Origin: Shimia sp040370365
GTDB taxonomy: Bacteria; Pseudomonadota; Alphaproteobacteria; Rhodobacterales; Rhodobacteraceae
Assembly (NCBI RefSeq): GCF_040370365.1
Contig: NZ_BAABWQ010000001.1
Coordinates: 682,001 to 746,000 of the forward strand
Direction of reading: 5' to 3'
Length of the DNA stretch: 64,000 bases
Part shown: positions 36,391-45,335 of the stretch, in pieces
How positions within the stretch are numbered: position 1 is the stretch's first letter
How the letters are laid out: each line of letters begins with the position of its first letter
The notes under the pieces: model-generated
Seen by the model: only the letters and a program-made list of their open reading frames with translations
Database searches by the model: none
What the model was told of the DNA's origin: nothing
Program-made: the position numbers and the translations under genes

Positions 36391-36409
36391 CCTGAACAAA
36401 TCATTCAGG
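36391..36409. promoter_or_regulatory. Iron-rhodo box (TGA-N9-TCA)
   Basis: CCTGAA (36391-36396) and TTCAGG (36404-36409) form a perfect dyad that contains TGA-N9-TCA (36393-36407). This is the motif described for iron regulation in Rhodobacterales. It lies just upstream of the -35 of the iron-binding protein gene and overlaps the mazG stop. Confidence 0.6.
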
Positions 36410-37234
36410 ATTAGACTTCACCGCTTTTTCGTCCAACTTCACTTCGTCCCAAAGTGCGTCCATTTCCGCCAAATCACTATCCTCGGGCCGTTTTCCTTTG
36501 GCCGCCAACTTGGCCTCAACACCTTCGAACCGCCTGACAAATTTGGCATTTGTGGCCCGCAATGCGGCCTCTGGTTCGATGTTCAGATGCCGTGCCAAAT
36601 TGGCCACAACAAACAGCATGTCGCCAAATTCTTCCTCGACTTCCACCTGCGTTAGCGTGTCGCGGGCTTCTGCCAATTCGCCGGCCTCTTCAATCAGCTT
36701 GTCCACAACTTGTGAAATATCGGGCCAATCAAACCCAACTCTGGCGGCGCGTTTCTGTAGCTTTACGGCACGCAACAAAGCGGGCAAGCCCAAAGCAACC
36801 CCGTCCAACGCACCAGATTGCGCTTTGCCAGCCCTCTCCGCTGCTTTGACGGTCTCCCAATCGCGTGTCTGTTGTTCTGCAGACTTCTCGCGGCTTTCTT
36901 CTCCAAAAACATGCGGATGACGTGCCACCATTTTGTCGGACATGGTGTCTGCGATCTCATCAAAGGTAAACAACCCACGCTCGCTCGCCATCTGCGCATG
37001 GAACACCGACTGAAACAACAAATCACCGAGTTCGCCCTTGAGCTCATCCCAGGCTTCCCGCTCAATCGCATCCGCCACCTCATAAGCCTCCTCGATGGTA
37101 TAAGGGGCGATCGTCGAAAAGTTCTGTTCAATGTCCCATGGGCATCCAGTATCCGGATCACGCAAGCGGCGCATAATTTCGAGCAAACGCGGCATGCCGC
37201 CATTCGGATTGAGGATCAGAGGGTCTTCGGCCAT
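36401..37234 (-). CDS. mazG: Nucleoside triphosphate pyrophosphohydrolase MazG
   Basis: 277 residues from ATG 37234 behind GGAGCG. Two tandem MazG domains are visible, each with the Mg-binding ExxE...D pattern: CPWDIEQNFSTIAPYTIEEA with ELKGELGDLLFQ, and IEEAGELAEA with EEEFGDMLF. The enzyme removes aberrant nucleotides. The gene is divergent from the M20 amidohydrolase, 63 bases away. Confidence 0.94.
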   Translation of the reverse strand: MAEDPLILNPNGGMPRLLEIMRRLRDPDTGCPWDIEQNFSTIAPYTIEEAYEVADAIEREAWDELKGELGDLLFQSVFHAQMASERGLFTFDEIADTMSDKMVARHPHVFGEESREKSAEQQTRDWETVKAAERAGKAQSGALDGVALGLPALLRAVKLQKRAARVGFDWPDISQVVDKLIEEAGELAEARDTLTQVEVEEEFGDMLFVVANLARHLNIEPEAALRATNAKFVRRFEGVEAKLAAKGKRPEDSDLAEMDALWDEVKLDEKAVKSNPE

Positions 37235-37297
37235 TGCACAGCGCTCCAGTCTTTGCTTTGACGGCATGTGAGCGAATTGAGTACGAGGAGTCCAGTC

Positions 37298-38458
37298 ATG
37301 CCGATTGTAAATCGCATCGCAGATTACGCAGACGAGATGAAAACTTGGCGGCGGCATCTGCATGCGCATCCAGAGTTGGAGTTCGACTGCTTTGAAACCG
37401 CTGCTTTTGTGGCAGCGCGCCTGAGAGAATTTGGTGTGGATGAAATCCACGAAGGGATCGCAAAAACAGGTGTCGTCGCGATCATCAACGGCAATGGCAA
37501 TGGCCCCACCATCGGCCTGCGCGCCGATATGGACGCCCTGCCCATGGAGGAGGTGACCGGCGCGGACTATGCCAGCACGAAAGAGGGGAAAATGCACGCT
37601 TGCGGACATGATGGTCACACAACCATGCTGCTAGGGGCAGCCAAGTATTTGGCAGAAACCCGCAACTTTTCTGGCCGCGTCGCATTGATGTTTCAACCTG
37701 CCGAGGAAGAAGGTGGCGGAGGTGACATCATGGTTCAAGAAGGGGTGATGGACACCTTTGACGTCAAAGATGTCTATGCGTTGCACAATGTTCCCGGTCT
37801 GCCGCTGGGCACATTTCACACCACGCCCGGCCCGATCATGGCAGCGGTCGACACCTTCACCATCCGCCTTCAGGGGACCGGCGGCCATGGCGCCTACCCA
37901 CAAGACACGGTTGACCCGGTCGTTGCTGCGGTGGCCATGGTCAACGCCATCCAAACCATCGTCAGCAGAAACCACGACACACGTGGCGAAGCCGTGGTGT
38001 CGGTGACACAAATTCACGCAGGCACCGTGAGCAACGTGATTCCAGACACCGGGTTCATCAATGGCACCATCCGCACCTTTGACAAAGATGTTCAGACCAT
38101 GATCCACCAACGTCTTGACGCGATCACCAAAGGCACGGCTGCCGCTTATGGCCTTAGCGCCGAACTGGACCTAGAAATCGGCTACCCCGCCACCATCAAC
38201 CACGCAGAGCAAACCGCCTTTGCCGCAGATGTCGCCCGCGACATATCTGGCGATGCCAACGTCGATGCGTCACAAGGAATGGAAATGGGCGCGGAAGACT
38301 TTTCGTATATGCTGGAGGCCCGCCCGGGCGCTTATCTTTTCCTCGGCGCAGGCGATGGGGCTGGCCTACACCATCCGGCTTTTGACTTTAACGACGACAT
38401 CTCCCCAATCGGTGCATCTTTCTTTGCACGCTTGGTGGAAACAGCGCAGCCACGCTAA
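37298..38458 (+). CDS. M20-family amidohydrolase (hippurate hydrolase/aminoacylase type)
   Basis: 386 residues from ATG 37298 behind CGAGGAG. The metal site shows as ACGHDGHTTMLLGAA, PAEEEGGGG and a C-terminal MGAEDFSYML. RRHLHAHPELEFD near the start is typical of N-acyl amino acid hydrolases. The agmatinase gene follows after a hairpin, perhaps in one transcription unit. Confidence 0.92.
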   Translation: MPIVNRIADYADEMKTWRRHLHAHPELEFDCFETAAFVAARLREFGVDEIHEGIAKTGVVAIINGNGNGPTIGLRADMDALPMEEVTGADYASTKEGKMHACGHDGHTTMLLGAAKYLAETRNFSGRVALMFQPAEEEGGGGDIMVQEGVMDTFDVKDVYALHNVPGLPLGTFHTTPGPIMAAVDTFTIRLQGTGGHGAYPQDTVDPVVAAVAMVNAIQTIVSRNHDTRGEAVVSVTQIHAGTVSNVIPDTGFINGTIRTFDKDVQTMIHQRLDAITKGTAAAYGLSAELDLEIGYPATINHAEQTAFAADVARDISGDANVDASQGMEMGAEDFSYMLEARPGAYLFLGAGDGAGLHHPAFDFNDDISPIGASFFARLVETAQPR

Positions 38459-38478
38459 CTCAGAACACGCTGTGTTTT

Positions 38479-38500
38479 GCCCCTCCCGCAAAGGAGGGGC
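38479..38500 (+). terminator. Hairpin between M20 gene and agmatinase gene
   Basis: GCCCCTCC (38479-38486) pairs with GGAGGGGC (38493-38500). The T run is displaced by five bases, so termination is probably partial. Confidence 0.55.
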
Positions 38501-38522
38501 TTGACCTTTTTGTCCAAGATGC

Positions 38523-38540
38523 GAAATTTGATCAAATTTC
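38523..38540. promoter_or_regulatory. Perfect 18-base palindrome before the agmatinase gene
   Basis: GAAATTTGA and TCAAATTTC are exact complements with no spacer. The site ends 15 bases before the start and touches the ribosome binding site region (AAAGGA), where a bound protein could block expression. Confidence 0.5.
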
Positions 38541-38555
38541 TTGAAAGGACACACG

Positions 38556-39515
38556 ATGGCGCTCGAAGATGCCAAAACACAGGTCGACAATGCGTTTACA
38601 CGCAAAGCGCCACACGGGCTGAGCTTTGAGAACACCTTTGGTGGAGCCACTTCCTTTCTGCGACGTCGCTACAGCAAAGACTTAACCGGCGTTGATATCG
38701 CAGTCACCGGCGTGCCATTTGATCTGGCGGTCACCAACCGCCCCGGCACCCGCCTTGGTCCCCGTGCGATCCGCGAAGCCAGCGCCATTCAGGCTTTTGA
38801 TCCCCCTTACGGCTGGGACTATGACCCGATGACCACGCTCAACATCGTGGATTATGGCGATCTGGCGTTTGACTACGCCCGGGTCATGGAGTTTCCCGAC
38901 GCGCTCACCGCCCACATCCGCGGCATCTTGCAGGATGGCGCTGCCAGCATCACCTTGGGCGGCGATCACTACATCACCTACCCAATCCTAAAGGCCTACG
39001 CAGAGAAATACGGCCCGCTCAGCCTGTTACAATTTGATGCCCATACGGACACTTGGGCGGATGATGAACCCAACCGGATCGACCACGGCACAATGCTTTA
39101 CAAAGCCGTAAAAGATGGGCTGGTGGACCCCGCACGTTCCGTTCAAGTTGGCATTCGCACCGAAAATCCCGACACAATGGGGTTTAACATCATTGATGCA
39201 CGCGAAGTGCATCTGAGCGGACCGGTGGCCGTGGCGGAAAAAATCCGTGGTATCTTGGGGGATCACCCGACCTACCTGACGTTTGACATCGACGGGTTGG
39301 ACCCCGCTTTTGCCCCAGGGACCGGCACACCGGTCTGGGGAGGATTGTCCAGTGCGCAGGCCAGCATCATCCTACGCGACATAGCCGGAATCAACCTGGT
39401 TGGCGGCGATGTGGTGGAAGTGTCACCCCCCTTTGATACCACCGGGGCAACCGCTGTCGCGGGCGCACATGTGGCCCTTGAGCTGATCTGTCTATGGGGT
39501 TGGCCGCGACGCTGA
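38556..39515 (+). CDS. speB: Agmatinase / ureohydrolase
   Basis: 319 residues from ATG 38556 behind AAAGGA. The two-Mn site is complete: GGDHYITYP, QFDAHTDTW and FDIDGLDPAFAPGTGTP. The family hydrolyses agmatine to putrescine and urea. Other guanidino substrates are possible, since this branch includes guanidinobutyrase-like enzymes. Confidence 0.88.
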   Translation: MALEDAKTQVDNAFTRKAPHGLSFENTFGGATSFLRRRYSKDLTGVDIAVTGVPFDLAVTNRPGTRLGPRAIREASAIQAFDPPYGWDYDPMTTLNIVDYGDLAFDYARVMEFPDALTAHIRGILQDGAASITLGGDHYITYPILKAYAEKYGPLSLLQFDAHTDTWADDEPNRIDHGTMLYKAVKDGLVDPARSVQVGIRTENPDTMGFNIIDAREVHLSGPVAVAEKIRGILGDHPTYLTFDIDGLDPAFAPGTGTPVWGGLSSAQASIILRDIAGINLVGGDVVEVSPPFDTTGATAVAGAHVALELICLWGWPRR

Positions 39516-39547
39516 CACCCGAAAGCTCCGCGACACTGTCTGGGGTG

Positions 39548-39578
39548 ATTTAAGATGTATTTCAGCTACATCTTAAAT
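39548..39578. promoter_or_regulatory. Perfect 12-bp AT-rich inverted repeat
   Basis: ATTTAAGATGTA (39548-39559) and TACATCTTAAAT (39567-39578) are exact complements around a 7-base loop. It lies 33 bases after the agmatinase stop and about 90 before the DUF1499 start. With no T run it may be an operator rather than a terminator. Confidence 0.4.
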
Positions 39579-39630
39579 GCATTTCTTAGCAGCAATTGAG
39601 ACTGATCTGTCTGCCGTTTCTCGACGTATG

Positions 39631-39641
39631 CTACACTGTAG
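39631..39641. promoter_or_regulatory. Short dyad before DUF1499 gene
   Basis: CTACA-C-TGTAG lies 28 bases before the start. The TACA/TGTA core resembles BlaI/CopY-type operators, but it is short enough to occur by chance. Confidence 0.25.
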
Positions 39642-39668
39642 TACCACGAGCAGGAGGTGCTCGAGACT

Positions 39669-40088
39669 ATGAGGAACGCAATGGCCTACATTGGCATACT
39701 GATTGTTTTGATTATCCTTGGCGCGTCTTACGTACGGCTGGCGCCAAGTAACCCTGAAAAATGGCATCGCGATGTGCAGATCAACCACGACAGCGTGTCT
39801 GAAAACAGCGTGCGCCGAATGGTGATAACTGGCAAAGACGGTCTTTCCAAATTCGCAGACATCGCCACCAAGACACCACGAACGTCAGTACTCGCGGGAT
39901 CGGTTGAGGAAGGCATGATCACCTTTGTGACCCGTTCAGCCTTGGTCGGCTATCCGGACTATACCACTGCATTTCAGGACGGTGATATGCTCAAAGTCTA
40001 CGGCCGCTCACGATTTGGTCGCAAAGATTTCAACGTCAACGCCGAGCGTGTGGATGGATGGATCGACACTTTGCAAGGGCGCGGTTAG
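39669..40088 (+). CDS. DUF1499-family membrane-anchored protein
   Basis: 139 residues from ATG 39669, with AGGAGG ending at 39657. Another ATG at 39681 is possible. One N-terminal membrane helix (YIGILIVLIILGASYV) is followed by a DUF1499 domain (SVEEGMITFVTRSALVGYPD, then a YGRSRFGRKDFNVN end). Function unknown. Its 3' end overlaps the convergent small secreted-protein gene by about 80 bases. Confidence 0.8.
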   Translation: MRNAMAYIGILIVLIILGASYVRLAPSNPEKWHRDVQINHDSVSENSVRRMVITGKDGLSKFADIATKTPRTSVLAGSVEEGMITFVTRSALVGYPDYTTAFQDGDMLKVYGRSRFGRKDFNVNAERVDGWIDTLQGRG

Positions 40089-40319
40089 ACCCGAGCTTAG
40101 ACATCCCGGCGATACCTCACGCCACATCGGCACATTCAGCGACATCTGACACTGTGCCATGAACATGCGCCCATCCACTTGCAAACAAATGGTCTCCCCC
40201 ACTTCAATGCGCTGGCCTTGCTTATCAGTGCAATAGCAGTCGACCGGCACGCCGTTGATATACCCATCCGCCATCGCGGGGGACCCCATCAGTGTTATCA
40301 AAGCCAAGAGACGTGTCAT
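40008..40319 (-). CDS. Small secreted Cys-containing protein
   Basis: 103 residues from ATG 40319, with a signal peptide (RLLALITLMGSPAMA). The mature part has VDCYCTDKQGQRIE, TICLQVDGRMFMAQC and NVPMWRE, with four or more Cys. The C-terminal about 25 residues run into the DUF1499 gene on the other strand and may be an extension by loss of an earlier stop. Function unknown. Confidence 0.6.
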   Translation of the reverse strand: MTRLLALITLMGSPAMADGYINGVPVDCYCTDKQGQRIEVGETICLQVDGRMFMAQCQMSLNVPMWREVSPGCLSSGLTAPLQSVDPSIHTLGVDVEIFATKS

Positions 40320-40381
40320 TCTTGAATGATACACCAAAATGCAGGCCTTGACCAAGCCTGCGGTTTGTCCCACTTAGCGAC

Positions 40382-41431
40382 ATGGTTCCGATAGAGCGAC
40401 TACATCAAATCACCCAGCGTTTTGAATTTCTTGAGGCGCAGATGGCCGAGGGCAGTGGCGACATCGCCACCCTGGCCAAAGAATATGCTGAGCTTAAACC
40501 AGTGGTCGAACAGGTCACCGCATATCAAAAGCTGCTGACCGATATTGCAGACGCAGAAGAGATGCTCGCAGACCCAGATATGAAAGATCTGGCGGAAGAG
40601 GAACTGCCCGAATTGCGCGCCGCCTTGCCCGCCGCAGAACACGCGCTGCAACTGTCTCTATTGCCCAAAGACGCGGCTGATGCACGCCCAGCCATTCTGG
40701 AAATCCGTCCGGGCACCGGCGGGGATGAGGCTGCGCTTTTTGCAGGTGATTTGCTGCGTATGTATCAACGCTATGCGGAGACCCGTGGCTGGAAGCTCGA
40801 AATTCTGGAAGAGAACGCCACCGAATTGGGTGGCATCAAAGAGGTGGTGGCCCATATCAAAGGCGAAAACGTCTTTGCCCGCATGAAATACGAATCCGGC
40901 GTGCACCGCGTACAACGCGTGCCCACCACGGAGAGCGGCGGGCGCATTCACACGTCTGCTGCCACTGTGGCTGTGCTCCCGGAAGCTGAAGACGTTGATA
41001 TTCAGATCGACGCCAACGACATCCGCATTGACACCATGCGCGCCTCTGGGTCTGGCGGTCAGCACGTGAACACCACAGACTCCGCAGTTCGGATCACCCA
41101 CCTGCCCACCGGCATCATTGTGACCAGCTCGGAAAAATCGCAGCACCGTAACCGCGAGATTGCGATGCAGGTTCTCAAAACCCGCCTGTTTGATCTGGAA
41201 CGTCAGCGCATTGACGATGAACGTGCCGCCGACCGAGCGGGCCAAGTTGGGTCTGGGGATCGCTCTGAACGCATCCGCACCTACAACTTCCCCCAAGGCC
41301 GCATGAGCGATCACCGCATCAACCTGACGCTTTATAAGCTCGATCAGATCATGGCCGGCGATCTTGATGAAACCATCGACGCGCTCACAGCAGATGCGCA
41401 GGCGACAGCGCTCGCGGAGATGAACGGGTGA
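40382..41431 (+). CDS. prfA: Peptide chain release factor 1
   Basis: 349 residues. It ends translation at UAA and UAG. The GGQ motif (SGSGGQHVN) that triggers peptide release is at about residue 225, and the codon-reading PxT is visible as RVPTTESGG. It overlaps prmC, whose product methylates the Gln of GGQ, by four bases. That pairing is conserved across bacteria. Confidence 0.97.
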   Translation: MVPIERLHQITQRFEFLEAQMAEGSGDIATLAKEYAELKPVVEQVTAYQKLLTDIADAEEMLADPDMKDLAEEELPELRAALPAAEHALQLSLLPKDAADARPAILEIRPGTGGDEAALFAGDLLRMYQRYAETRGWKLEILEENATELGGIKEVVAHIKGENVFARMKYESGVHRVQRVPTTESGGRIHTSAATVAVLPEAEDVDIQIDANDIRIDTMRASGSGGQHVNTTDSAVRITHLPTGIIVTSSEKSQHRNREIAMQVLKTRLFDLERQRIDDERAADRAGQVGSGDRSERIRTYNFPQGRMSDHRINLTLYKLDQIMAGDLDETIDALTADAQATALAEMNG

Positions 41432-42261
41432 GCGCAAGCGTTCAAAACGAGCTCATTCAAATCACCAAGACTCTTCGGGACAACGGGGTGGAAAGCGCAA
41501 ACACAGATGCGCGCCTGCTCATGGCACACGTACTGGGCATTGAAAAAGCCCGCCTGACTCTGCATGTGCACGATGAGATGACTGAGGAACAAGCATTCTT
41601 GGTCAATCAGTTAGCTTTGGACCGTTCCGATCGTATCCCCATGAGCCATATTCTTGGGTATCGAGAATTCTATGGTCGCCGTTTTACTGTCACTTCGGCC
41701 GTGCTCGACCCGCGCCCCGAGACAGAAACCCTGATTGTTGAAGCGCTTTCCAAACCCTTCTCAGAGGTGTTGGACCTCGGCACTGGCTCCGGCGCAATTG
41801 CCGTCACGCTGCTCGCAGAACGGCCAAACGCCACGGGTTTCGCGACCGACCTGTCCCCCGGCGCGCTTGAGGTGGCGCAACAGAACGCTGAGAAACACGA
41901 TGTTCTTGCCCGGCTTCATTTCGAAGAATCCAACTGGTTCTCCGCCGTCGGAGGAACCTTCGACCTCATCGTCTCCAATCCGCCGTATATTGCGCTGGTC
42001 GAAATGCCCTCACTCGCCCCGGAACTCTCCTACGAACCGCGCATCGCCCTGACCGACGAGGCGGATGGCCTCACCGCCTATCGCAAGATCGCAGCCGGTG
42101 CCCCAGAGCATCTCAACCCAAATGGCTGGCTGATGGTGGAAATTGGCTGGCAACAAGGACCGGATGTGGCCGCACTCTTCAACGATGCCGGGCTGCAAAA
42201 CGTCGCCGTCAAACCTGATCTTGATGGCCGCGACCGGGTGGTCGTTGGCCAATTGGGCTAA
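41428..42261 (+). CDS. prmC: Release factor glutamine methyltransferase
   Basis: 277 residues from GTG 41428, overlapping the prfA stop (GTGA). The SAM site is LDLGTGSGAIAVTLL and the catalytic SNPPY motif near residue 185 identifies the enzyme that methylates the GGQ Gln of release factors. The N-terminal helical domain is present, so the gene is intact. Confidence 0.96.
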   Translation: MSASVQNELIQITKTLRDNGVESANTDARLLMAHVLGIEKARLTLHVHDEMTEEQAFLVNQLALDRSDRIPMSHILGYREFYGRRFTVTSAVLDPRPETETLIVEALSKPFSEVLDLGTGSGAIAVTLLAERPNATGFATDLSPGALEVAQQNAEKHDVLARLHFEESNWFSAVGGTFDLIVSNPPYIALVEMPSLAPELSYEPRIALTDEADGLTAYRKIAAGAPEHLNPNGWLMVEIGWQQGPDVAALFNDAGLQNVAVKPDLDGRDRVVVGQLG

Positions 42262-42482
42262 AACCCACGTAAATTTTCCTTTTTGCAAGCATTGACGCGA
42301 TAAAAGCACTTGTGCGAACGCTCAAGGCACAATATCAAGTTCTTGTCCTTTTGGTGGATGCTGGTGTACCGGCGGTCCCGATTGGACATCAAGCCACAAA
42401 TTGTCGCCCCCGGAATACTGATCGCAAGAGGCGTGAAACGGGATGAGCGACCGCAATTGATTAAGGCTGGATTGCAGATAAA

Positions 42483-43124
42483 ATGAGATCTTCGAAGTCA
42501 CGCTCGCGGAATAAGTCAAACCGCAATCGCCCAACCTCGGGCAATATTGTCAACCGTGTGTTTGACAGCTCCGGTCCGGAAGGCAAAGTCCGCGGCACCC
42601 CTCAACAGGTGATCGACAAATACAATCAGTTGGCGCGCGACAGTCAGCTGGGCAACGACCGGGTTGCAACTGAGAACTTTCAGCAACACGCTGAGCACTA
42701 TCAGCGCATGCTCAATGAGGCGCAACGCGAACAAGACGCGCGCCGTGAAGAGCAGGAACGCCAGAACCGCGAGCGCCAGGCAGAACGGGATCGTGAACGT
42801 CGCGAGCGCGTCGAACGTCAGGAACGCGAAGCCAATGGCGCAAACGACGGCGAGACAGCAAAGCCAGCAGTAGAGGAGGTCATGCCGCTTGATCTTTCCG
42901 AAGCTGAGCAACCTGATTTGATCGTGGACACAGCCGATAGCGGTCTGGTGGAAACGCCAGAAACCGAGGCCGAGGCCCCAAAACCTGCGCCAGCACCTAA
43001 AAAAGCACCGCGCAAACGGACCTACCGTAAAAAGACGCCAGCAAAAGATGCGGCCTCTGACGACGGCAAGGCAGATACCAAAGCCGACGAAGCGCCAGCT
43101 CCAGACAGCAAAGCTGCGGAGTAA
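42483..43124 (+). CDS. DUF4167-domain protein
   Basis: 213 residues. The N-terminus is rich in Arg, Ser and Asn (RSSKSRSRNKSNRNRPTSG), followed by the conserved DUF4167 core (NRVFDSSGPEGKVRGTPQQV, then KYNQLARDS). The rest is a charged coiled-coil-like and then Lys/Ala/Pro-rich tail. It is an alphaproteobacterial family that probably binds nucleic acid. The function is unknown. Confidence 0.88.
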   Translation: MRSSKSRSRNKSNRNRPTSGNIVNRVFDSSGPEGKVRGTPQQVIDKYNQLARDSQLGNDRVATENFQQHAEHYQRMLNEAQREQDARREEQERQNRERQAERDRERRERVERQEREANGANDGETAKPAVEEVMPLDLSEAEQPDLIVDTADSGLVETPETEAEAPKPAPAPKKAPRKRTYRKKTPAKDAASDDGKADTKADEAPAPDSKAAE

Positions 43125-43142
43125 GTCGCACCGGCTCTTTAA

Positions 43143-43178
43143 AAAAAACCCTTGGTTGCAGCGCACCAAGGGTTTTTT
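43143..43178. terminator. Two-way terminator between convergent genes
   Basis: A 14-bp stem whose arms end in six A and six T (43143-43156 with 43165-43178) serves the DUF4167 gene on one strand and the oxidoreductase gene on the other. Confidence 0.9.
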
Positions 43179-43205
43179 CATGTCTGATGTTCGGTCGGCG
43201 GCACT

Positions 43206-44177
43206 TTACGCGGAGTGCGCAAGCACCTGATCAACCATGGCCTGCGTGCCACGCGCCTGCTCCAAAGGCCACGCATACTCTGAGCCCTCTTTCAGCGCCC
43301 GACCGAAGGCTTCAACCTGCAAGACATAGTGGTTTACACCGGGAAAGCGCTCCACACGCCGTGTCAAATCCGGGGTGGAAACGACAACTTCAGCTTGGTC
43401 AAACACCCCAGCGTTAAACGGCGCGGTCAGGCTGATCACACCTTTGTCACCGTGGAATTGCACCTCTTGTCGCGGTGCCATGCGAATGGCGGTGTAGCCT
43501 TGATAGGTAAATCCATCAAACCGAAACCCCATGTCGGCAAACACATCCACACCGTTTTCAAACTCCACACGTGCATAGTCCAACCCCTGCGGCTCCTGCC
43601 CGGTGACGTAGCGCACGCTGCCCAACACGTAACATCCGATGTCACGCAATCCACCACCACCGACTGCGGCTTGGTTGCGAATGTTATCAACGTCATTGTT
43701 GAAATAGCTGAAGGCGGCACTCACGTGGCACAAGTTGCCAATAGTCCCCGCCTCCAACAATTCTTTGGCCCGCTGCCATTGCGGGTGATGTACGATCATG
43801 AAGGCCTCAGCCGCCAGAACACCGCAGTCATCGCGCACCGCAATCAACCGATCAATTTGCGCCACATCCATACCAATAGGCTTTTCGCACAACACCGGTT
43901 TGCCAGCTTGCAATGCTTTGATCGCCCACTCTACGTGAATATGATTTGGCAGGGGGATATAGACTGCGTCGATCTCTGGGTCTGCAAGCAGATCGTCATA
44001 ACTCGTATGATGGCGCACCCCGGGCGCAAACTCTGCAAATCCCGCCACCTTGTCAGCACTGGAGCTGGCCACAGCCGCAAGCTTTGCACCCCGCGCCGCA
44101 TGGATGGCTGGCCCCATATGATTGCGCGCAAAATTGGCGGCTCCCAAAATTCCCCAACGTATCACCGTCTCACTCAT
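43206..44177 (-). CDS. Gfo/Idh/MocA-family oxidoreductase
   Basis: 323 residues from ATG 44177 behind GGGAGAGAGA. The N-terminal Rossmann motif is GILGAANFARNH. EKPIG near residue 95 is the family's catalytic Lys-Pro pair, followed by the C-terminal substrate domain. Members oxidise sugars, inositols or similar diols with NAD(P). The neighbours do not show the substrate. Confidence 0.9.
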   Translation of the reverse strand: MSETVIRWGILGAANFARNHMGPAIHAARGAKLAAVASSSADKVAGFAEFAPGVRHHTSYDDLLADPEIDAVYIPLPNHIHVEWAIKALQAGKPVLCEKPIGMDVAQIDRLIAVRDDCGVLAAEAFMIVHHPQWQRAKELLEAGTIGNLCHVSAAFSYFNNDVDNIRNQAAVGGGGLRDIGCYVLGSVRYVTGQEPQGLDYARVEFENGVDVFADMGFRFDGFTYQGYTAIRMAPRQEVQFHGDKGVISLTAPFNAGVFDQAEVVVSTPDLTRRVERFPGVNHYVLQVEAFGRALKEGSEYAWPLEQARGTQAMVDQVLAHSA

Positions 44178-44274
44178 CTCTCTCTCCCAAATCCGATTTT
44201 TGCGCCACACAAGGCACCACCTACGCACAACTCAAACGGGTATACATCATGCGTGCAGACTTACATACATTTGC

Positions 44275-45204
44275 TCACGTAAAGGCAAAATCGCCAAGTC
44301 TTCTGTTCAAAGTGGCAAACCATTTTTTTGCGCGCATGTCCAAACAATGCTGACGGAAAAACCAAAACAGAAATGCCTCATATGGCCAGGCACGCGTCAA
44401 AGCGACCTCAAGCGCCTCAGGCACATCATCGATCCGCTCAACCGTCTGGGTACAATGGTGAAAGTCCACGCGTCCGAAAGTCAAAGATGGAACATTGTGC
44501 AACATCGCTTCTACCGCCACGCTGGAACTGATTGATGCACACACGGCAGCCTGCACCAACATGTCATGAATGTTTGCGTCCACAATGCGAACGCCGTCGT
44601 TTGCGTCCGCCATGGCGGCAATTTCAGGAAAACACGTGTCAGCTGAATTGCGCGGATGGCGTTTGATCAACACCTCGCGCCCCGCCCGCACCGAAATCAA
44701 CGCCTCCACCATCCGCGCCTCATCCGTAAACGCAACGCGTTTTGTCGGCAACGACTCCCCTTGCAGAAACACCGCAATCGCGCCCGGTGCAAATGTATTG
44801 GCGGCATTGGGCTGAAGGTGTTTTGAAAGGCGCTTGTTGACAATACGTCTGCGCAACCAATCCGCAAAAGACGCAGCGCGTTCCGGTGGCACATTGCCCA
44901 CCTCAAATTGCAAATCAAAAAGACTGCTCATACCAAACACACCTTTGGGGTCGGCATACCAAAAATCACGCAAGTAGCTTGGACCAGTGTTCAGAGCATT
45001 TGGCATCTGCACCAAACCCTGATGAACAAAGTGAAATGCATCCGATTCCAAATCAGGATGTGCCCGTAAATAGGCGCGCTCGCGAAAGACAACCTCTGCG
45101 CCGCGCTGGCGCAGCTCGTTAGCCAAATTCCCATAGAACCCGGTGCTTCGAACCGATGGTTTCTCGAGTTGATGCGGTGGCAAATGAAGAACAAAACGGT
45201 GCAT
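44275..45204 (-). CDS. Capsule-polysaccharide-type (GT-B-like) protein
   Basis: 309 residues. The later part has VLIKRHPRNS and ASISSSVAVEAMLHNVPSLT, which resemble the nucleotide-binding half of KpsC/KpsS-like Kdo transferases and related capsule proteins. The N-terminal half is less clear. No other capsule genes are near. It could also be an orphan glycosyltransferase of surface polysaccharide. Its 3' neighbour is the oxidoreductase gene, 97 bases away. Confidence 0.6.
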   Translation of the reverse strand: MHRFVLHLPPHQLEKPSVRSTGFYGNLANELRQRGAEVVFRERAYLRAHPDLESDAFHFVHQGLVQMPNALNTGPSYLRDFWYADPKGVFGMSSLFDLQFEVGNVPPERAASFADWLRRRIVNKRLSKHLQPNAANTFAPGAIAVFLQGESLPTKRVAFTDEARMVEALISVRAGREVLIKRHPRNSADTCFPEIAAMADANDGVRIVDANIHDMLVQAAVCASISSSVAVEAMLHNVPSLTFGRVDFHHCTQTVERIDDVPEALEVALTRAWPYEAFLFWFFRQHCLDMRAKKWFATLNRRLGDFAFT

Positions 45205-45280
45205 ATGACCTTGTTCGCAGCCCTTTACACAGCTGTCCAGAGTATCTGTCTGTCTGGCCCGAGAAACACAGGGACAACAT

Positions 45281-45310
45281 AAAAAAGACCGACGCTGTTC
45301 GCGCCGGCCT
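45281..45310 (-). terminator. Rho-independent terminator of rpoH
   Basis: On the minus strand a 10-bp stem (two G-U pairs in RNA) with a 5-base loop is followed by six T. It starts 25 bases after the rpoH stop. Confidence 0.85.
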
Positions 45311-45335
45311 TCTCAATGTTCTCAGCCAAACCCAA

